DNA from: Bombyx mori
Taxonomy: Eukaryota > Arthropoda > Insecta > Lepidoptera > Bombycidae
Length of the DNA stretch: 64,000 nucleotides
NCBI RefSeq assembly: GCF_030269925.1
Contig: NC_085109.1
Span: forward strand, 5,704,001 to 5,768,000
Direction of reading: 5' to 3'
In this document: positions 12,901 to 23,398 of the stretch, piece by piece
How positions within the stretch are numbered: the first letter of the stretch is position 1
How the letters are laid out: each line of letters begins with the position of its first letter
Position numbers and translations under genes: made by a program
The notes under the pieces: model-generated
Databases searched by the model: none
What the model was told of the DNA's origin: nothing
Seen by the model: the letters and a program-made list of their open reading frames with translations, nothing else

Positions 12901-15900
12901 GTATGCTTGTCAGACACATAAGTGAGAACCTTCATTCAGTGTGCTTAGTGCGAGTTTTTATTAACGTTCTCGATAGCGTAAAAGTTAACTGAAATTCGTA
13001 TGGACTTGGAGCGTTTGCCTAGGTTTGCCGCTAGGGGCGCTGTTCCACCTGCATAAAAAATCGAGTAAACTTTTACGCTATCGAGAACATTAAAAAACAC
13101 AACACTTTTCCTGGTTCCGACCAAACCTCTGTCGAGGTAGGCCGTGCAAAAAATGTTATCGTTGTTAAGGAAAAAAAAAAACATTTCCTCAATCAATAAA
13201 TTGAAAACAATGCAATGTTTTGTTCATTTTTCTCAATCCTTTAATAATATGTTAGAATAGACGCGTGTAGATATGCATAAATATCAAAATCCATACAACA
13301 AACTGGAGTTATATTCGTTAGGTCCTTGACATGTCCTATGTCCATGTCCTATGACATGTCCTTCTTCAAACGAGGCTTGTGGAGAGTATTAAACGGTAGG
13401 CAGCGGCTTGGCTCTGCCCCTGGCATTGCTGAAGTCCATGGGCGACGGTAACCACTCACCATCAGGTGGGCCGTATGCTCGTCTGCCTACAAGGGCAATA
13501 AAAAAAAAAAAAAATAGGTACGGACTCATTTTTAAAACACACTTTCAATAAAATTATTTCACATTTTTCTAAGAAGCTTGGAAAAAACGTTTCTACGCTA
13601 CATGCATCGTTCGATTACTCATTCCAGTATTAGTAAACAATTGAACGACTTAATGGATACCGTACGAATAATACGTGTTCTTTGTGACTATTATTGTGAC
13701 AAACGTGTAACGTTACTGTGAATCATTAGTTGACACCAATTTAAATAAGATATGTGAAAAAACAAACACGAAAACTACATTCAAATGCGCCAAAGCTGTT
13801 TTGTAGTCAATTCCCAAAACTTTAGCTTTTTTTTTATGATTGAAGGATTACTGGTGGCCCGGAGGCCTTTCCAGTTTCACCAGGACAGGTGGGCGAGCAA
13901 AGGCTCAGCCAGGAAATTCTTTAGCTACGTCGTAACTAATGATATGCCGATCTTGCTCTCTCTACTTTTTCAAAAATGGCATCCATTTTATCCGTAATAG
14001 GGCGACCACAGCGACGCTTAAACCAAATTTGTGCTACTCTCACAGACACTGCACACTAGGTCTATAAACATCGCAAAGTTTTTTCGCGGCTTGCGTTGCA
14101 TTTTTAACTTTTTTGTAGTAAAATTTTAAAATGTATCGAATTTCTTCATTAGATTCACTCATCTTGACAGTATGTACGAAAAATGAATAAAAATCACACA
14201 TTTTCCTAATTTGAATTTGGAATTATCTACTTTAAAATTTAAACTTTTAATGATACCAAAACCAGCCAGATACAAATAGTATAGCCAAAGAGATTTTATT
14301 ACAAGTTCATACATACTCTAATGCGAAAAGACTTTTTCCCCAACCTATTATTTGTAGTAACTGTTCGCGTGGCGGTAGGGTGTTCTGCCTGATCTTCTCG
14401 GTAGGTCGCGATTGCGATCCAGTGGTAGATTCTGAGAAGGTCAGCTCTTGCTAGGGCTAGTGTTAGCAAATACTCTCAGGTTGAGCCCGTGAGCTCACCT
14501 ACCTGAACGGGCGTGGCTGGAATAGCCCCTTAGGCAACTAACCAATAGGAAGGACAAAAAAAAGTTCGGCCGCATAGCAGTCATCCGTTCGGGCTTGAAA
14601 TGTCATGTTTTTTGGTGGGAATGGGGAGGTATTCATCTAGTCGTCTAGACATCTGTCTCTCGTACCCACTTATGGCTAGATCGTAAGCTTATTCATCCAT
14701 GTATATACCTAATAAAAAATATCTCCTCTTACGAACACAAAACCCGGGTTTTTTGTCTGTTTCATAAATAAAAAATTAAATCAATATTTTCACTTATTCC
14801 AGGTGAACCAGTGAATTGTTGGGCGTGTTCGTCTAACGTGAATCCGCTGTGCAACGATCCTTTTAATATCCGTATCGACACCGGGAATTCTTATTTGTTC
14901 CGCCTCGAAAACTGCGACAAGAATGCTGGAGCTACCTTTCCTTATTTGACAGCTTCGAAGTCTGTATGCAAGAAAGAAAAGAAATACAGTAAGTAGATAG
15001 CATTGCATTCAGATACTGCCGACATTATGTGTCTTGAGAGTCGTCGTGGCCTAAAGGATAAGACGTCCGGTGCATTCGTGTTGAGCGATGCACCGGTGTT
15101 CGAATCTCAGGCGGGTACCAATTTTTCTAATGAAATATGTACTCAACAAATGTTCACGATTGACTTCCACGGTGAAGGAATAACATCGTGTAATAAAAAT
15201 CAAACCCGCAAAATTATAATTTGCGTAATTACTGGTGGCAGGACCTCTTGAGAGTCCGCGCGGGTAGGTACCACCACCCTGCCTATTTCTGCCGTGAAGC
15301 AGTAATGCGTTTCGGTTTGAAGGGTGGGGCAGCCGTTGTAACTATACTTGAGACTTTATAACTTATATCTCAAGGTGGGTGGCGCATTTACGTCGTAGAT
15401 GTCTATGGGCTCCAGTAACCACTTAACACCAGGTGGACTGTGTGCTCGTCCAACTACCTAAGCAATAAAAAAAAAATTATCTATGACTGCCGATAAAAAG
15501 ATAAATGTGTATTTTCTAGTCAAACGTTCTACGTAGATAAATTATACTCAATGATTGAAGTAAATTATGACTTAAATTTAAAGGAGGCGCGTAGTAATAG
15601 TAGATTAAACTCCAAATAATTTATTATTCACCTAACAAAATATCGATTATGAATTAATAACCCTAGTACAGTTGCGTCGAAAAGTTAAGCATTAAAAACA
15701 TATTTTGAAGCGAAACTTCTTTAGGCGCATGGGGTTAGAATTTTTACAGAACGTCACGCAGGTATGCAACGGAAGTGACATCAAACTACTATTGAAATTA
15801 AGTACTTGTCAAATGTCAGTAGTAGTAGTTGTTGTATTTTTCCAACTGGAAAGGCAAATGTATCATACCATACAGCCTAATATTTTATAATTTTTTTGTG

Positions 15901-18189
15901 AAAAATGTTAATAGGAATTGGAATGAAATGAAAGAATTTGGAACATTAATCAAATAGCATGAAATTAAATAAGTCAATTCAATTGGCAAAATATTAGTCA
16001 TTTACAATTTAGAAATCTAAACATAATGTAACTGTCAACACTGAGGTTTGAGATTGACATTTGACAGACTTTTGGCGGGAACATATCTTCCTTTTTCCCT
16101 TCCTCTAAATCTCAGAAATCTGAAGTTTTAGATTTGTATAAATATAAGAAAGACTTATAAATTAGTTCGCCAAAAAAGTTTCACTTCTGACATGTGTACT
16201 TTGTACGCACGCACTTTTTTATTTATTTAAAAAGCTATTTCAAACAAATTAATGTAACGGCTTTATTTAAATATGACCAGTAAGTAGTCTTGAACGGCGT
16301 ATAAAAAAGAAAGATAATCAAATTATTTACGAAATGACCCCATTCAAATACACACTAAAATGTGGTCAAATAAAACAGTAATTGCGGATATTTGTGAGTT
16401 TTGTCTTCATTTAAAGTAATGCATCTGCTTAATTAGTGATACTACAAAAAGCAAATGAGGCGCATAGACGACCCATAAACAAACAACCAGTTTATGAAAC
16501 TTATGCTTGTTAATAAAAGACCTTACATCATAATTTCCAATTAGTAAGTAGTATAGTAAGTAAAGTAGTAGTAATTATAAGTAGTAAAGTTATTAGTAGT
16601 AGTATTATGGTAGTCTGTACCATGCGGTCCATGCCACCCATGACCGAACACAGTGGAAGAACGTCACATGTGGTCGCGATCCTCACTAGTGAGGGAACGA
16701 TATAGAAGAAGTAGTATCCGCACACGATTTTCTATCGTAAGCCCTTCTCTTAAGTCTTGAGTTAACATGGAAATTCAAAGCCTACCTTTCCTATGGAAGG
16801 GTTAACCTTTAATCAGATAGGCCATCGGCCGTATACCAAAGTCAAATCAAACTGTAGCATGGATATAGTATAATATTGTGTCAGCCCTGTAGATTGATGT
16901 ATGGACATAATAAAGAATTTCACTCTGAAAATTAGAATAGTTAGGGCAAAAACTCACAATGTGAATCTTAGGTAAATTGCAACGCTCAGAGTCGAGATTG
17001 GTTCTATAGTATTTAAAATGCCCGTCTACAAGCACATACATATGAAAATAGTTGAATAAACACTTCACTATCTAACTCTTGAATTTCACCTCACTATTGT
17101 TGTTGAACAATAATGTTTACGAAGATAAGCCAGAAACGCTAATCATAATGGCTTGACATACATATTATTATCCAACGTCTAGCAATAGTAGCTAGTTATC
17201 TATGTTCCACCTTATTGTTCTATTGTACCATTATTCAACGTGCGCTAATTAGTGACGTGATTACAATTTGTTACACATCCCACGCCCTTTTAACTCCGTA
17301 TCTACCTAACGTATATTCATAATAAGGTCTTCTGCGATGCGTTGAATTTTTATGTAGTTTTTTTTCTTTCTTCGTTTTTTTTTTTATTGCTTAGATGGGT
17401 GGCGACCTCACAGCCAACCTGGTGTTAAGTGGTTACCGGAGCCCATAGATAGACATCTACAACGTAAATGCGCCACCCACCTTGAGATATAAGTTCTATA
17501 GTCTCAGTATTGTTACAACGGCTGCCACACCTTTCAAACCGAAACGCATTACTGCTTCACGGCAAAAATAGGCAGGGTGGTGGTATGAACCCGTGCGGAC
17601 TCACAAGAGGTCCTACCACCAGTAATTACGCAAATTATAATGTTATCTTCTTCTATATATATAAAAATGAATTCTGTTCGTTAATCTCGCTAAAACTCGA
17701 GAACGGCTGGACCGATTTGGCTAATTTTGGTCTTGAATGATTTGTGGAAGTCCAGAGAAGGTTTAAAAGGTAAATAAATATGAAGATGCTCCAAATTAAA
17801 TAAAAATAACAATTTTGATTTCCCTTTGATGTGTCTCCCGTCGGACGGATTCCTTTTGTTTGTTTTAAGTTTATTTTATACAAAAGCTTAGGTCTTTTAT
17901 TTATCGATTGAGGCACTACGAAGTCTGCCGGGTCAGCTAGTTTTATATAAATTTAGCAATGTTAAGCTACTTTTCCTTTTCAGTTGATGGTGAATTAGTT
18001 GTGAGTCGTGGTTGCACCTGGAAACGCCAGGATGACTTCGAAGTCGGTTGCCCTACTTCCAGAAACGAAGCAAACGAAGTGAATCTCTTCTGTCAGACCT
18101 GTGACTACGACGGATGCAACGGAGCCGCTACCATCGGCAGGACGATCGCTCTATTGCTCGCACCTCTCAGCCTCCTCTTGTTGAAGTAA
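916..18189 (+). CDS. Ly6/uPAR-domain GPI-anchored protein, gene 1 (three coding exons)
   Basis: Coding exons are 916-973, 14803-14988 and 17984-18189, giving 149 residues. All junctions are GT-AG (donors GTAAGT; acceptors TTCCAG and TTTCAG) and both introns are phase 1. Exon 1 encodes a signal peptide (MAKLSFLVPVLLLALF). Exon 2 starts the mature domain with a CWAC motif. Exon 3 carries the end of the domain (C-Q-T-C, then CNG) and a hydrophobic tail ending LLLLK. Ten cysteines are present, the pattern of the three-finger Ly6/uPAR fold, and the last is followed by Asn as in the family. A likely GPI attachment region lies just after CNG. Insect relatives (for example the crooked/belly roll group) are small surface or secreted proteins in epithelia and neurons, but I cannot assign an orthologue or partner. 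Intron 1 (13.8 kb) is inflated by transposons. A polyadenylation signal AATAAA lies at 18233-18238. Confidence 0.9.
4437..4687 (+). mobile_element. Bm1 SINE, 5'-truncated
   Basis: Starts at TTATTACTGGTGGTAGG and keeps the body to an A8 tail. Confidence 0.85.
5923..6038 (+). mobile_element. LINE (HGRR family) 3' end
   Basis: GGTAGGCAGCGGCTTGGCTC, decayed codons ending in the HGRR stop, then a UTR with CTCACCATCAGGTGGGCCGT and an A tail. Confidence 0.8.
6086..6332 (-). mobile_element. Bm1 SINE, 5'-truncated
   Basis: T run, CTTAGATGGTTGGACGAGC, body in reverse to CTACCACCAGTA. Confidence 0.85.
6744..7080 (+). repeat. Dispersed repeat C (MITE-like), uninterrupted copy
   Basis: About 337 bases, nearly identical to 60566-61349 without its SINE. 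Near the ends GAAGTGAAACCTT (6768) faces AAGTTTTCACTTC (7068-7080), an imperfect inverted repeat. Confidence 0.8.
7501..7660 (+). mobile_element. Degenerate Bm1 fragment
   Basis: GTTGTGAGACCGCACG, CGTGTGTTTCGGCTCGAAAG and CACTTAACACCAGG keep the Bm1 order with deletions. Confidence 0.5.
7712..7970 (+). mobile_element. Bm1 SINE, 5'-truncated
   Basis: TTACTGGTAGTAGGACCTC to the tail AATAAAATAAATAAAAAAA. Confidence 0.85.
9051..9268 (+). mobile_element. Non-autonomous Helitron
   Basis: Starts TCTATACTAATATTATAAAG and ends GAAGCGAGGGCGGGTCGCTAG followed by T, the TC...CTAG/T structure of Helitrons. Its GGACCGATTTG word is shared with the Helitron at 17652. No protein is coded. Confidence 0.75.
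9739..9976 (+). repeat. Dispersed repeat A, copy 2
   Basis: Same words as at 211-390 with an extra AT-rich insertion of about 55 bases in the middle. No CTAG follows the hairpin here. Confidence 0.7.
10310..10575 (-). mobile_element. Degenerate Bm1
   Basis: GTCCACCCAAGTTGAAGTGG and GACATCTCAACGTGAATGCC, then a decayed ATACGATGTTATTACATCAT (the Bm1 region after the body). Confidence 0.55.
10791..11055 (+). mobile_element. Bm1 SINE, 5'-truncated
   Basis: AATTTGCGTAATTACTGGTG to the A-rich tail at 11055. Confidence 0.85.
11158..11283 (-). mobile_element. LINE (HGRR family) 3' end
   Basis: A long T run (A-tail), TTGCCCTTGTAGGCAGACGA and the reverse of the coding end GSAPGIAEVHGRR. Confidence 0.85.
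13345..13514 (+). mobile_element. LINE (HGRR family) 3' end
   Basis: Begins near CTATGACATGTCCTTCTTC, codes the end FFKRGLWRVLNGRQRLGSAP-like, and closes with an A14 tail. Just before it a short tandem duplication of CATGTCCTATGTC-like words is seen (13329-13362). Confidence 0.8.
13827..13913 (-). mobile_element. Short Jockey 3' end
   Basis: A T9 run (A-tail) followed by ATGATTGAAGG and the CTGGTGGCCCGGAGGCCTTT block found at the 3' ends of the elements at 49461 and 56440. Only the last 80 bases are present. Confidence 0.7.
14370..14567 (+). mobile_element. Degenerate Jockey 3' UTR
   Basis: The words GATCTTCTCGGTAGGTCGCG, GTTAGCAAATACTCTCAGG and GAATAGCCCCTTAGGC match the older Jockey 3' subfamily; ends AAAAAAA. 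Confidence 0.6.
15038..15476 (+). mobile_element. Bm1 SINE, full length
   Basis: A tRNA-derived head with A and B boxes (GTGGCCTAAAGGATAAGACG and GTTCGAATC at about 15046 and 15098), then the Bm1 body (AATTACTGGTGG..., CCGTGAAGCAGTAATGCG, ATCTCAAGGTGGGTGGCGC) and AGCAATAAAA tail. It lies in intron 2 of Ly6 gene 1. Confidence 0.92.
15707..16187. mobile_element. MITE-like element with about 20-bp terminal inverted repeats
   Basis: GAAGCGAAACTTCTTTAGGC at 15707 faces GCCAAAAAAGTTTCACTTC ending at 16187. The 480-bp interior is AT-rich and non-coding. The terminal word resembles that of repeat C, so both may be moved by the same transposase. Confidence 0.65.
17375..17642 (-). mobile_element. Bm1 SINE, 5'-truncated
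   Basis: T12 tail, body in reverse, ending AATTACGCAAATTATAATG; a Helitron begins ten bases further on. Confidence 0.85.
17652..17941 (+). mobile_element. Non-autonomous Helitron
   Basis: Starts TCTATATATATAAAAATG and ends TCTGCCGGGTCAGCTAG followed by T. GAACGGCTGGACCGATTTGG is a common insect Helitron word. It lies next to a Bm1 copy in intron 2 of Ly6 gene 1. Confidence 0.78.
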
Positions 18190-18232
18190 ATCCAATTCGT
18201 TATCACCACCGTACATGTTAAATTTTGTTTCA

Positions 18233-18238
18233 AATAAA
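18233..18238 (+). terminator. Polyadenylation signal of Ly6 gene 1
   Basis: Canonical AATAAA 44 nt after the stop codon at 18187-18189. It predicts a short 3' UTR. Confidence 0.55.
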
Positions 18239-18239
18239 A

Positions 18240-19367
18240 CCTTAAAAATAAAAATTGTTCATATCACTATTCTAACATTGTTAACGTAATCAGCTGTTTG
18301 AAAAAATCTCATCATACCTGAACCTTATTGAAGCAAATCATTTACAAAACCACCAGTCTCCTAAAAGTCAACTAACTTTAGAATTGTTTCGCTACATTCA
18401 TACTTTACGGTTTGGTTTTGAAGATATGTATCTGGAATAGTACAAAGTATTTTATAATATTGTATTTAGCTATAACGTGGGACAATAACCCATCTAGATG
18501 TGCCCACCGCAATTAATAATGCATAATAATTGACAACAGTAATAGCCAACGAAATACAAATTTGTAGATACTAAAGATGTACATTTTATTAATAGATAAT
18601 CATACTTTTAACGGTAACTTTCATTTCAAATAATTTACTGTTAACGTAAATGTAAGTAGGTATAGTAGATAATAAGCAAAAAAATACCCTTTATTATATT
18701 TCCTCTTTTCACTTCTTTATAACTAACTAACTGCACATACTTTTTTCTTCATCTGTTTTAATTGTTAACGATTTTAGAGCTTTTGGTATTTCTCTTTATT
18801 TTAATTTTATATTCAGAGAAATTTATCAGTAACTTAAACTTAGTTTTTTTTTTGTAGTACCTAGTTACTTTTAACAACAGCACTTTCTTAGTGTAGTTAC
18901 CGACTAATCTTCTCAAAGAAAACCGGATAAGCACTCCGCATTAAATCACACAAAGATAGGATTTTCTTCTGTATGTGCATTAAAGTATCGGAAACGCGCA
19001 CAAGCAGCAAAAACTTTAACAAAAATTTGACCGGGATAAAATCACTAACCATTTGAGCAACGAAGCGACCAAAACTTAGAATGTTGTCATTAAATTTATT
19101 AAATACTTAGTTACATGATATTCTGTGAGAAAATACGTTCACCCACCTCATTTTTATGAAAATGTTAATTAAATGCATCTAATCTCGAATAAAGATATTT
19201 ACGAAATAATGTGGTTTTTATTCTATGAAATGTATATATATATATATATCCATTCCTGCTTAATGAAATTGTCTTCGTTTTTCGAAATGCAGCTGTAGTT
19301 TTAATTATATATAAGAAATTGGCGCATCAAAACAGTTCATTGCCATTTCTTTGCCCTGTTTTTGAAA
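18240..19367. other. Gene-free AT-rich span after Ly6 gene 1
   Basis: No coding frame, RNA or known repeat seen. It contains a short TA run at 19230. Confidence 0.5.
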
Positions 19368-19472
19368 TCGTAGCCTGAAGGATATGACGCTCGATGTAGG
19401 TACTAGTATCGATCGATGCTAGTTTGCTGGTTTTCAAATCCCGCAGGCAAGTACCACTTTTAATAGTGAAAT
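19368..19472 (+). mobile_element. Bm1 head fragment
   Basis: GTAGCCTGAAGGATATGACG and TTCAAATCCCGCAGGCAAG match the tRNA-like head; the rest is lost. Confidence 0.65.
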
Positions 19473-19473
19473 G

Positions 19474-19872
19474 TTTTTATTTTTTAGATGGAGCTCACGA
19501 CCCACCTGGAGTTAAGTGGCTATCGGAGCTCATAGACATCTATAACGTAAACGCCGCCACCTACCTTGAGATACGAGTTCTAAGGTCTCAGTTTTTACAG
19601 TACAACGGCTGTCCTAGCCTTTGAACCGAAACGCATTTCTACTTCACGGCAGAAATAGGCAGAGCGGTGGTACCTACCCGTGCGAATTCACAAAGCGTCC
19701 TACCACCAGTAATTACGCAGTATTTTACGGGTTTGATTTTTATTACACGATGTCATTCCTTCACCGTGGAAATCAACATTTGTTAGGTACGTATATCATT
19801 TAAAATATTCAAATCTGATTCGTACACCGGCACAATCACCTGGCGTCTTATCCTTTAGGCCACGACGAGTTC
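19474..19872 (-). mobile_element. Bm1 SINE, nearly full length
   Basis: Body and head in reverse, ending GGCCACGACGAGTTC, with many substitutions. It abuts a plus-strand Bm1 head fragment (19368-19472). Confidence 0.8.
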
Positions 19873-21171
19873 ATGTATATGTAAATAAAACAAGTCTAGG
19901 AATTGCTTTCAACTTTGAATATCCAATTTTAAGTCGTACCTACGCAAATAAAACACAACGGCAAATTCTAAGTATTTTATTACATTAAAAAGATTTATAA
20001 CATTTGATTTTATCATAAAAATATATAAAAATTAATTACACGGACGGATTTCATTCAGTCTTTAATCTTAAATCAATACGGTTGTCAATGTTTTAACAAT
20101 ATTTATGAATTCTATTTCGACGATACCACTATCTTTAGTGTTGATTCAGAGCTCCAGAGATGGCAGTGTCATCTTTCCGTTACTACAAATGAAAGCTCTT
20201 ACAACGGCTTAAACTCATCACTTTTTCACATCAAAAAACAACAAAAATCTAGCCTGTGCGTTTTACATTCATTCATTATGTACAAAGAACAAACGTCTTA
20301 AAACCCAGCTCGGGTTCAGAAATGGTAAATACCTATAATGCTGCTAAGGTCTTGTATATCTCTTGTCTTCATCATAAAAAGACGAATGATTTCTCAAAAA
20401 AAAATCAGGAAAACTCATTTTATTAATGGGCGTAAAAGCGTTTTTCTTTCTTGATTTTCCAATCGTTATTGTGTATTAAGATATAAGCAATATCTAATTG
20501 TTTTCGTAACTACAACTAGTATTTTAATCTCTCGTTTATTATTTTAGTTATTACTAGTGACTATTAGATTTCAAATGAAATAATTTCGTTCGCACTTGAT
20601 TAATATGCTAACTATCGTACCTAACCCTCGTTTTTGCATACAGAAAGCACAACTAGTATGTCCCTTGAAGTCTGGTCGTTTTTTTGACTTAGGATTTCAA
20701 CTTTATGACGAGAGGACCTCAGATATTTGATCCAATGCAAATGATGCACCAATCATTTGCTGCATTCAAGTTAGCGTATTTTGTTTTTCATACCTATTCT
20801 ATACGAATCATACGTGTAATTAACTTGTTTTCTTCAGTATTACGATTTTGTCAAATCGAAAAACATGTTTCGCGAACAAATTTCAAACAAAGTTGACTTA
20901 GTTTCCTACTGTAATTTAATAGTTTATTTTATTCTAATAAAATTAAAATAATAAACGCGAAATTAAAACGACCGGCGAAAACAAAAATCCAAACACATCA
21001 GTTTAGATTTCTGAAATTGTATTACGAGGCAATTGTTTATCATTCAGTAACATGCGTACAAAATACAAGTAATTTATTTTATCATCTATTTCGACCTATT
21101 ATTTAGTTTAAAGCAATAGTTCTGCTTCTTATCAGTTTAGGTTATTATTGTTTAGGGTTGTATAAGTTCAT

Positions 21172-21325
21172 GGCCTGTCGTATCGGATAGGTGGTCACTA
21201 GAGCTTATAAATATCACAACATAAATGCTACTAGTCACTTGATATGAGTATGAAGTCTCAATAATAATGGCTGCCCCTCCTTTTTAACTGGAACATAGAA
21301 CTGCTTAACAACGAAAATAAGTAAT
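21172..21325 (-). mobile_element. Degenerate Bm1
   Basis: TAGAGCTTATAAATATCACAAC, CTTGATATGAGTATGAAGTC and GGCTGCCCCTCCTTTTTAAC follow the Bm1 reverse order with many changes. Confidence 0.5.
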
Positions 21326-21627
21326 TTAGGGACGTAACAATACTGGTTTACAATTAATATAGCCTACCAATAAGTATTTGCTATTAGTATGGAAAAATCT
21401 GCATTCTCCGATCAAATTACATTTTAGTGCACAAAGTAAAATTAATATAAAATAGACAGCATTGACTTAGGTGATAGGTAGTAAGCATATTATATTGATC
21501 TCTTTTAGCCTCACACCCTTCTGAAACTACCCTTAAACTGCTTTAGTATAGAATTAGATTAAATATGTGCATGTTATTATTGCTTTACCTGTATTTCCTA
21601 AAGCCCCTTTAAAATTGAAATGTACAT

Positions 21628-21698
21628 TATTTCAAGGTAAGGAACTGATTTATGTATAATGTACATACAATGTACAATAACATACATACCTTGAAATA
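21628..21698. repeat. 12-bp inverted repeat with GTACAT-rich spacer
   Basis: TATTTCAAGGTA (21628-21639) and its reverse complement (21687-21698) flank 47 bases rich in TGTACAT words. Confidence 0.6.
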
Positions 21699-21932
21699 TT
21701 GTATCTTTATCTATTTCCCATAACAATCTACTATTTTGAGAGCTAACTAATGTTCAATGAAAATTGTAGTTTATATACATCACTTTAACTTATTAACATT
21801 ATTTTTAGTTTAATTTGTGCCAAGTGTTATTTAACAAACACCTAGTGATTTACATGCTTATTATTGTCAAAAAAATACATATTTACCCACTTTCCCTTAA
21901 CCCTTTACCACTTTCAACAACCAATTTTTTTT

Positions 21933-22880
21933 TTAGAGCCCTATCTTAAAAGAGCTTAACGCAACTAATACAACTAAGAATATAGGTAAAGGACTGATGA
22001 CTGAAGAAGAATTACAACCATCTTTACTGTTACAAGTACAGTATTCTACAAATATATTGTATGTACCAGTCCTCATGAGACAAAACCTTTCATCTCCTTG
22101 AATGCCAACTTCACCCAAATAAGCACAGTCACGGAAGTACCTCCATTCACCATTAACTGTAATAAAAACACATGTTTACAATGCAATTTATTTATACTCA
22201 TAATTAATGGTAAATTTTATGATATTGTTAGAAAAATTTCATAGCAAAGGATGTTTTGGTGAATTTGTGATAATAGCTCAATATCTTTCGCGAGTAAGTA
22301 ACGTATCATGAAGATAATCGATTTTCAAAAACTTTTTCCATATATTTTTGGGTGTTTGATATGATAAAGTTTAAAAGTATTCGTGTTGTTAGAAGTATTT
22401 AAGTGGTTTAAGTAGTAACTACGTCTTTGTTTTCCAAGGTCACATGCTTTAAAGTTATAGATATACTCGTAGCCAACATAATACAATTGAACATTATTGT
22501 TTTTTCTATTCAATGTGGTTTTTAATACTTTCGGTACTATCAAAGTAATATTTTCATTTACCTTTTTGTCTTATTTTGCGGCACATGCTTGGTTTCATTC
22601 CCGGCAAATGCGAAAGTCCCTTTTCTTGATTGCAATCAGTTATCGGTACTGTACTATTATCGAAAGGATCTGCGCATTTGGGATCGGTGCTGGATCTGCA
22701 GTTCCAACATTTTATACTTAGAGCTAAAATAAACGGTTGAAATAAATTAAAAGTTTTTAAAGTACCTATGCCGATAAGGGCGTGACCAAGTTTTGTGAAT
22801 GAAATAGTAATCTTACCGAGAGGCATTAAGCTAAAAATAATAAAAAAACCAACAAAATTACTAAGTTTGTTAATTTCCAT
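21933..22880 (-). CDS. Ly6/uPAR-domain GPI-anchored protein, gene 2 (three coding exons)
   Basis: On the minus strand the coding exons are 22817-22880, 22562-22723 and 21933-22156, giving 149 residues. Donors read GTAAGA and GTAAAT, acceptors TTTTAG and TTACAG, and both introns are phase 1 at the same places as in the neighbouring paralogues. Exon 1 encodes a signal peptide (MEINKLSNFVGFFIIFSLM). Exon 2 opens the domain with CWNC and carries an acidic Asp-Pro-Phe stretch, also seen in gene 1. Exon 3 holds CTC and CNSSS, then a hydrophobic tail (PLPIFLVVLVALSSF). Ten cysteines are present, in the Ly6/uPAR order. The gene is compact (under 1 kb), unlike gene 1, and is divergently oriented to gene 3. 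It is probably a GPI-anchored surface protein; ligand unknown. A variant signal ATTAAA (plus-strand 21809-21814) lies about 120 nt past the stop. Confidence 0.9.
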
Positions 22881-23362
22881 GATATAATTGGGTTGAAAAT
22901 GTCGTAAACAATTTACAAAAATATTTGATGATGATTAGTTCCGTAAAATTATGTTTGAAATTCATCGAGAGAGTTTTTTTTGTTCAATCATCCCATAACA
23001 GGCAAAGGTATTTTAGTCCATACATTACCAAAACTAAACAACAACTGCTGTACATACGGGAAGTAAAATGTACCGAAAGACTTTGATAATGCATTAAAAT
23101 TAGGGGAGATGCATTAAGTAAGCATTGGATAGAATTAAATGAAATTACCTCTTAATAAAATGGTGTAAATTTATTTAGTTCTATAACCTATTTGGCAGAA
23201 TCCCAGTAATAAACTCCAGAGATTCTAATCTAACAGATCGAAATTTATATATTACACTTCGGAAACTATTTACATTGGCAGACTTAATGCCTAACGTATT
23301 CTCTACCAGTGAACCAAAAGTAGTGCAGAGTAAATGATGGTAGGTGCATTAAACATAAACAA

Positions 23363-23366
<4 letters not shown>

Positions 23367-23396
<30 letters not shown>
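23367..23396. repeat. (TA)n microsatellite
   Basis: About 28 bases of alternating TA next to the 3' end of a Jockey copy. A shorter one lies at 19230-19248. Confidence 0.85.

Positions 23397-23398
<2 letters not shown>

Larger units (their letters stand above)
974..14802 (+). other. Intron 1 of Ly6 gene 1
   Basis: A 13.8-kb AT-rich intron with donor GTAAGTAA and a pyrimidine-rich acceptor. It contains Bm1 SINE copies, LINE 3' ends, a Helitron and a MITE-like repeat, listed separately. Stretches such as 1000-4430, 4690-5920, 8000-9050, 11290-13340 and 13515-13826 show no coding signal, RNA gene or clear repeat that I can name. Confidence 0.8.
19873..21932. other. Gene-free span between Ly6 genes 1 and 2
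   Basis: AT-rich, apart from one degenerate Bm1 and a small inverted repeat. Short frames here have no recognisable content. Confidence 0.5.

Noticed and set aside
15038..15120. Possible tRNA gene (A and B boxes)
   Set aside because: It is the tRNA-derived head of Bm1; no full cloverleaf and it is joined to the SINE body.
15003..15251. 82-codon open frame in intron 2 of Ly6 gene 1
   Set aside because: It is the Bm1 SINE read as protein; the same words appear in reverse at 60798-61028.
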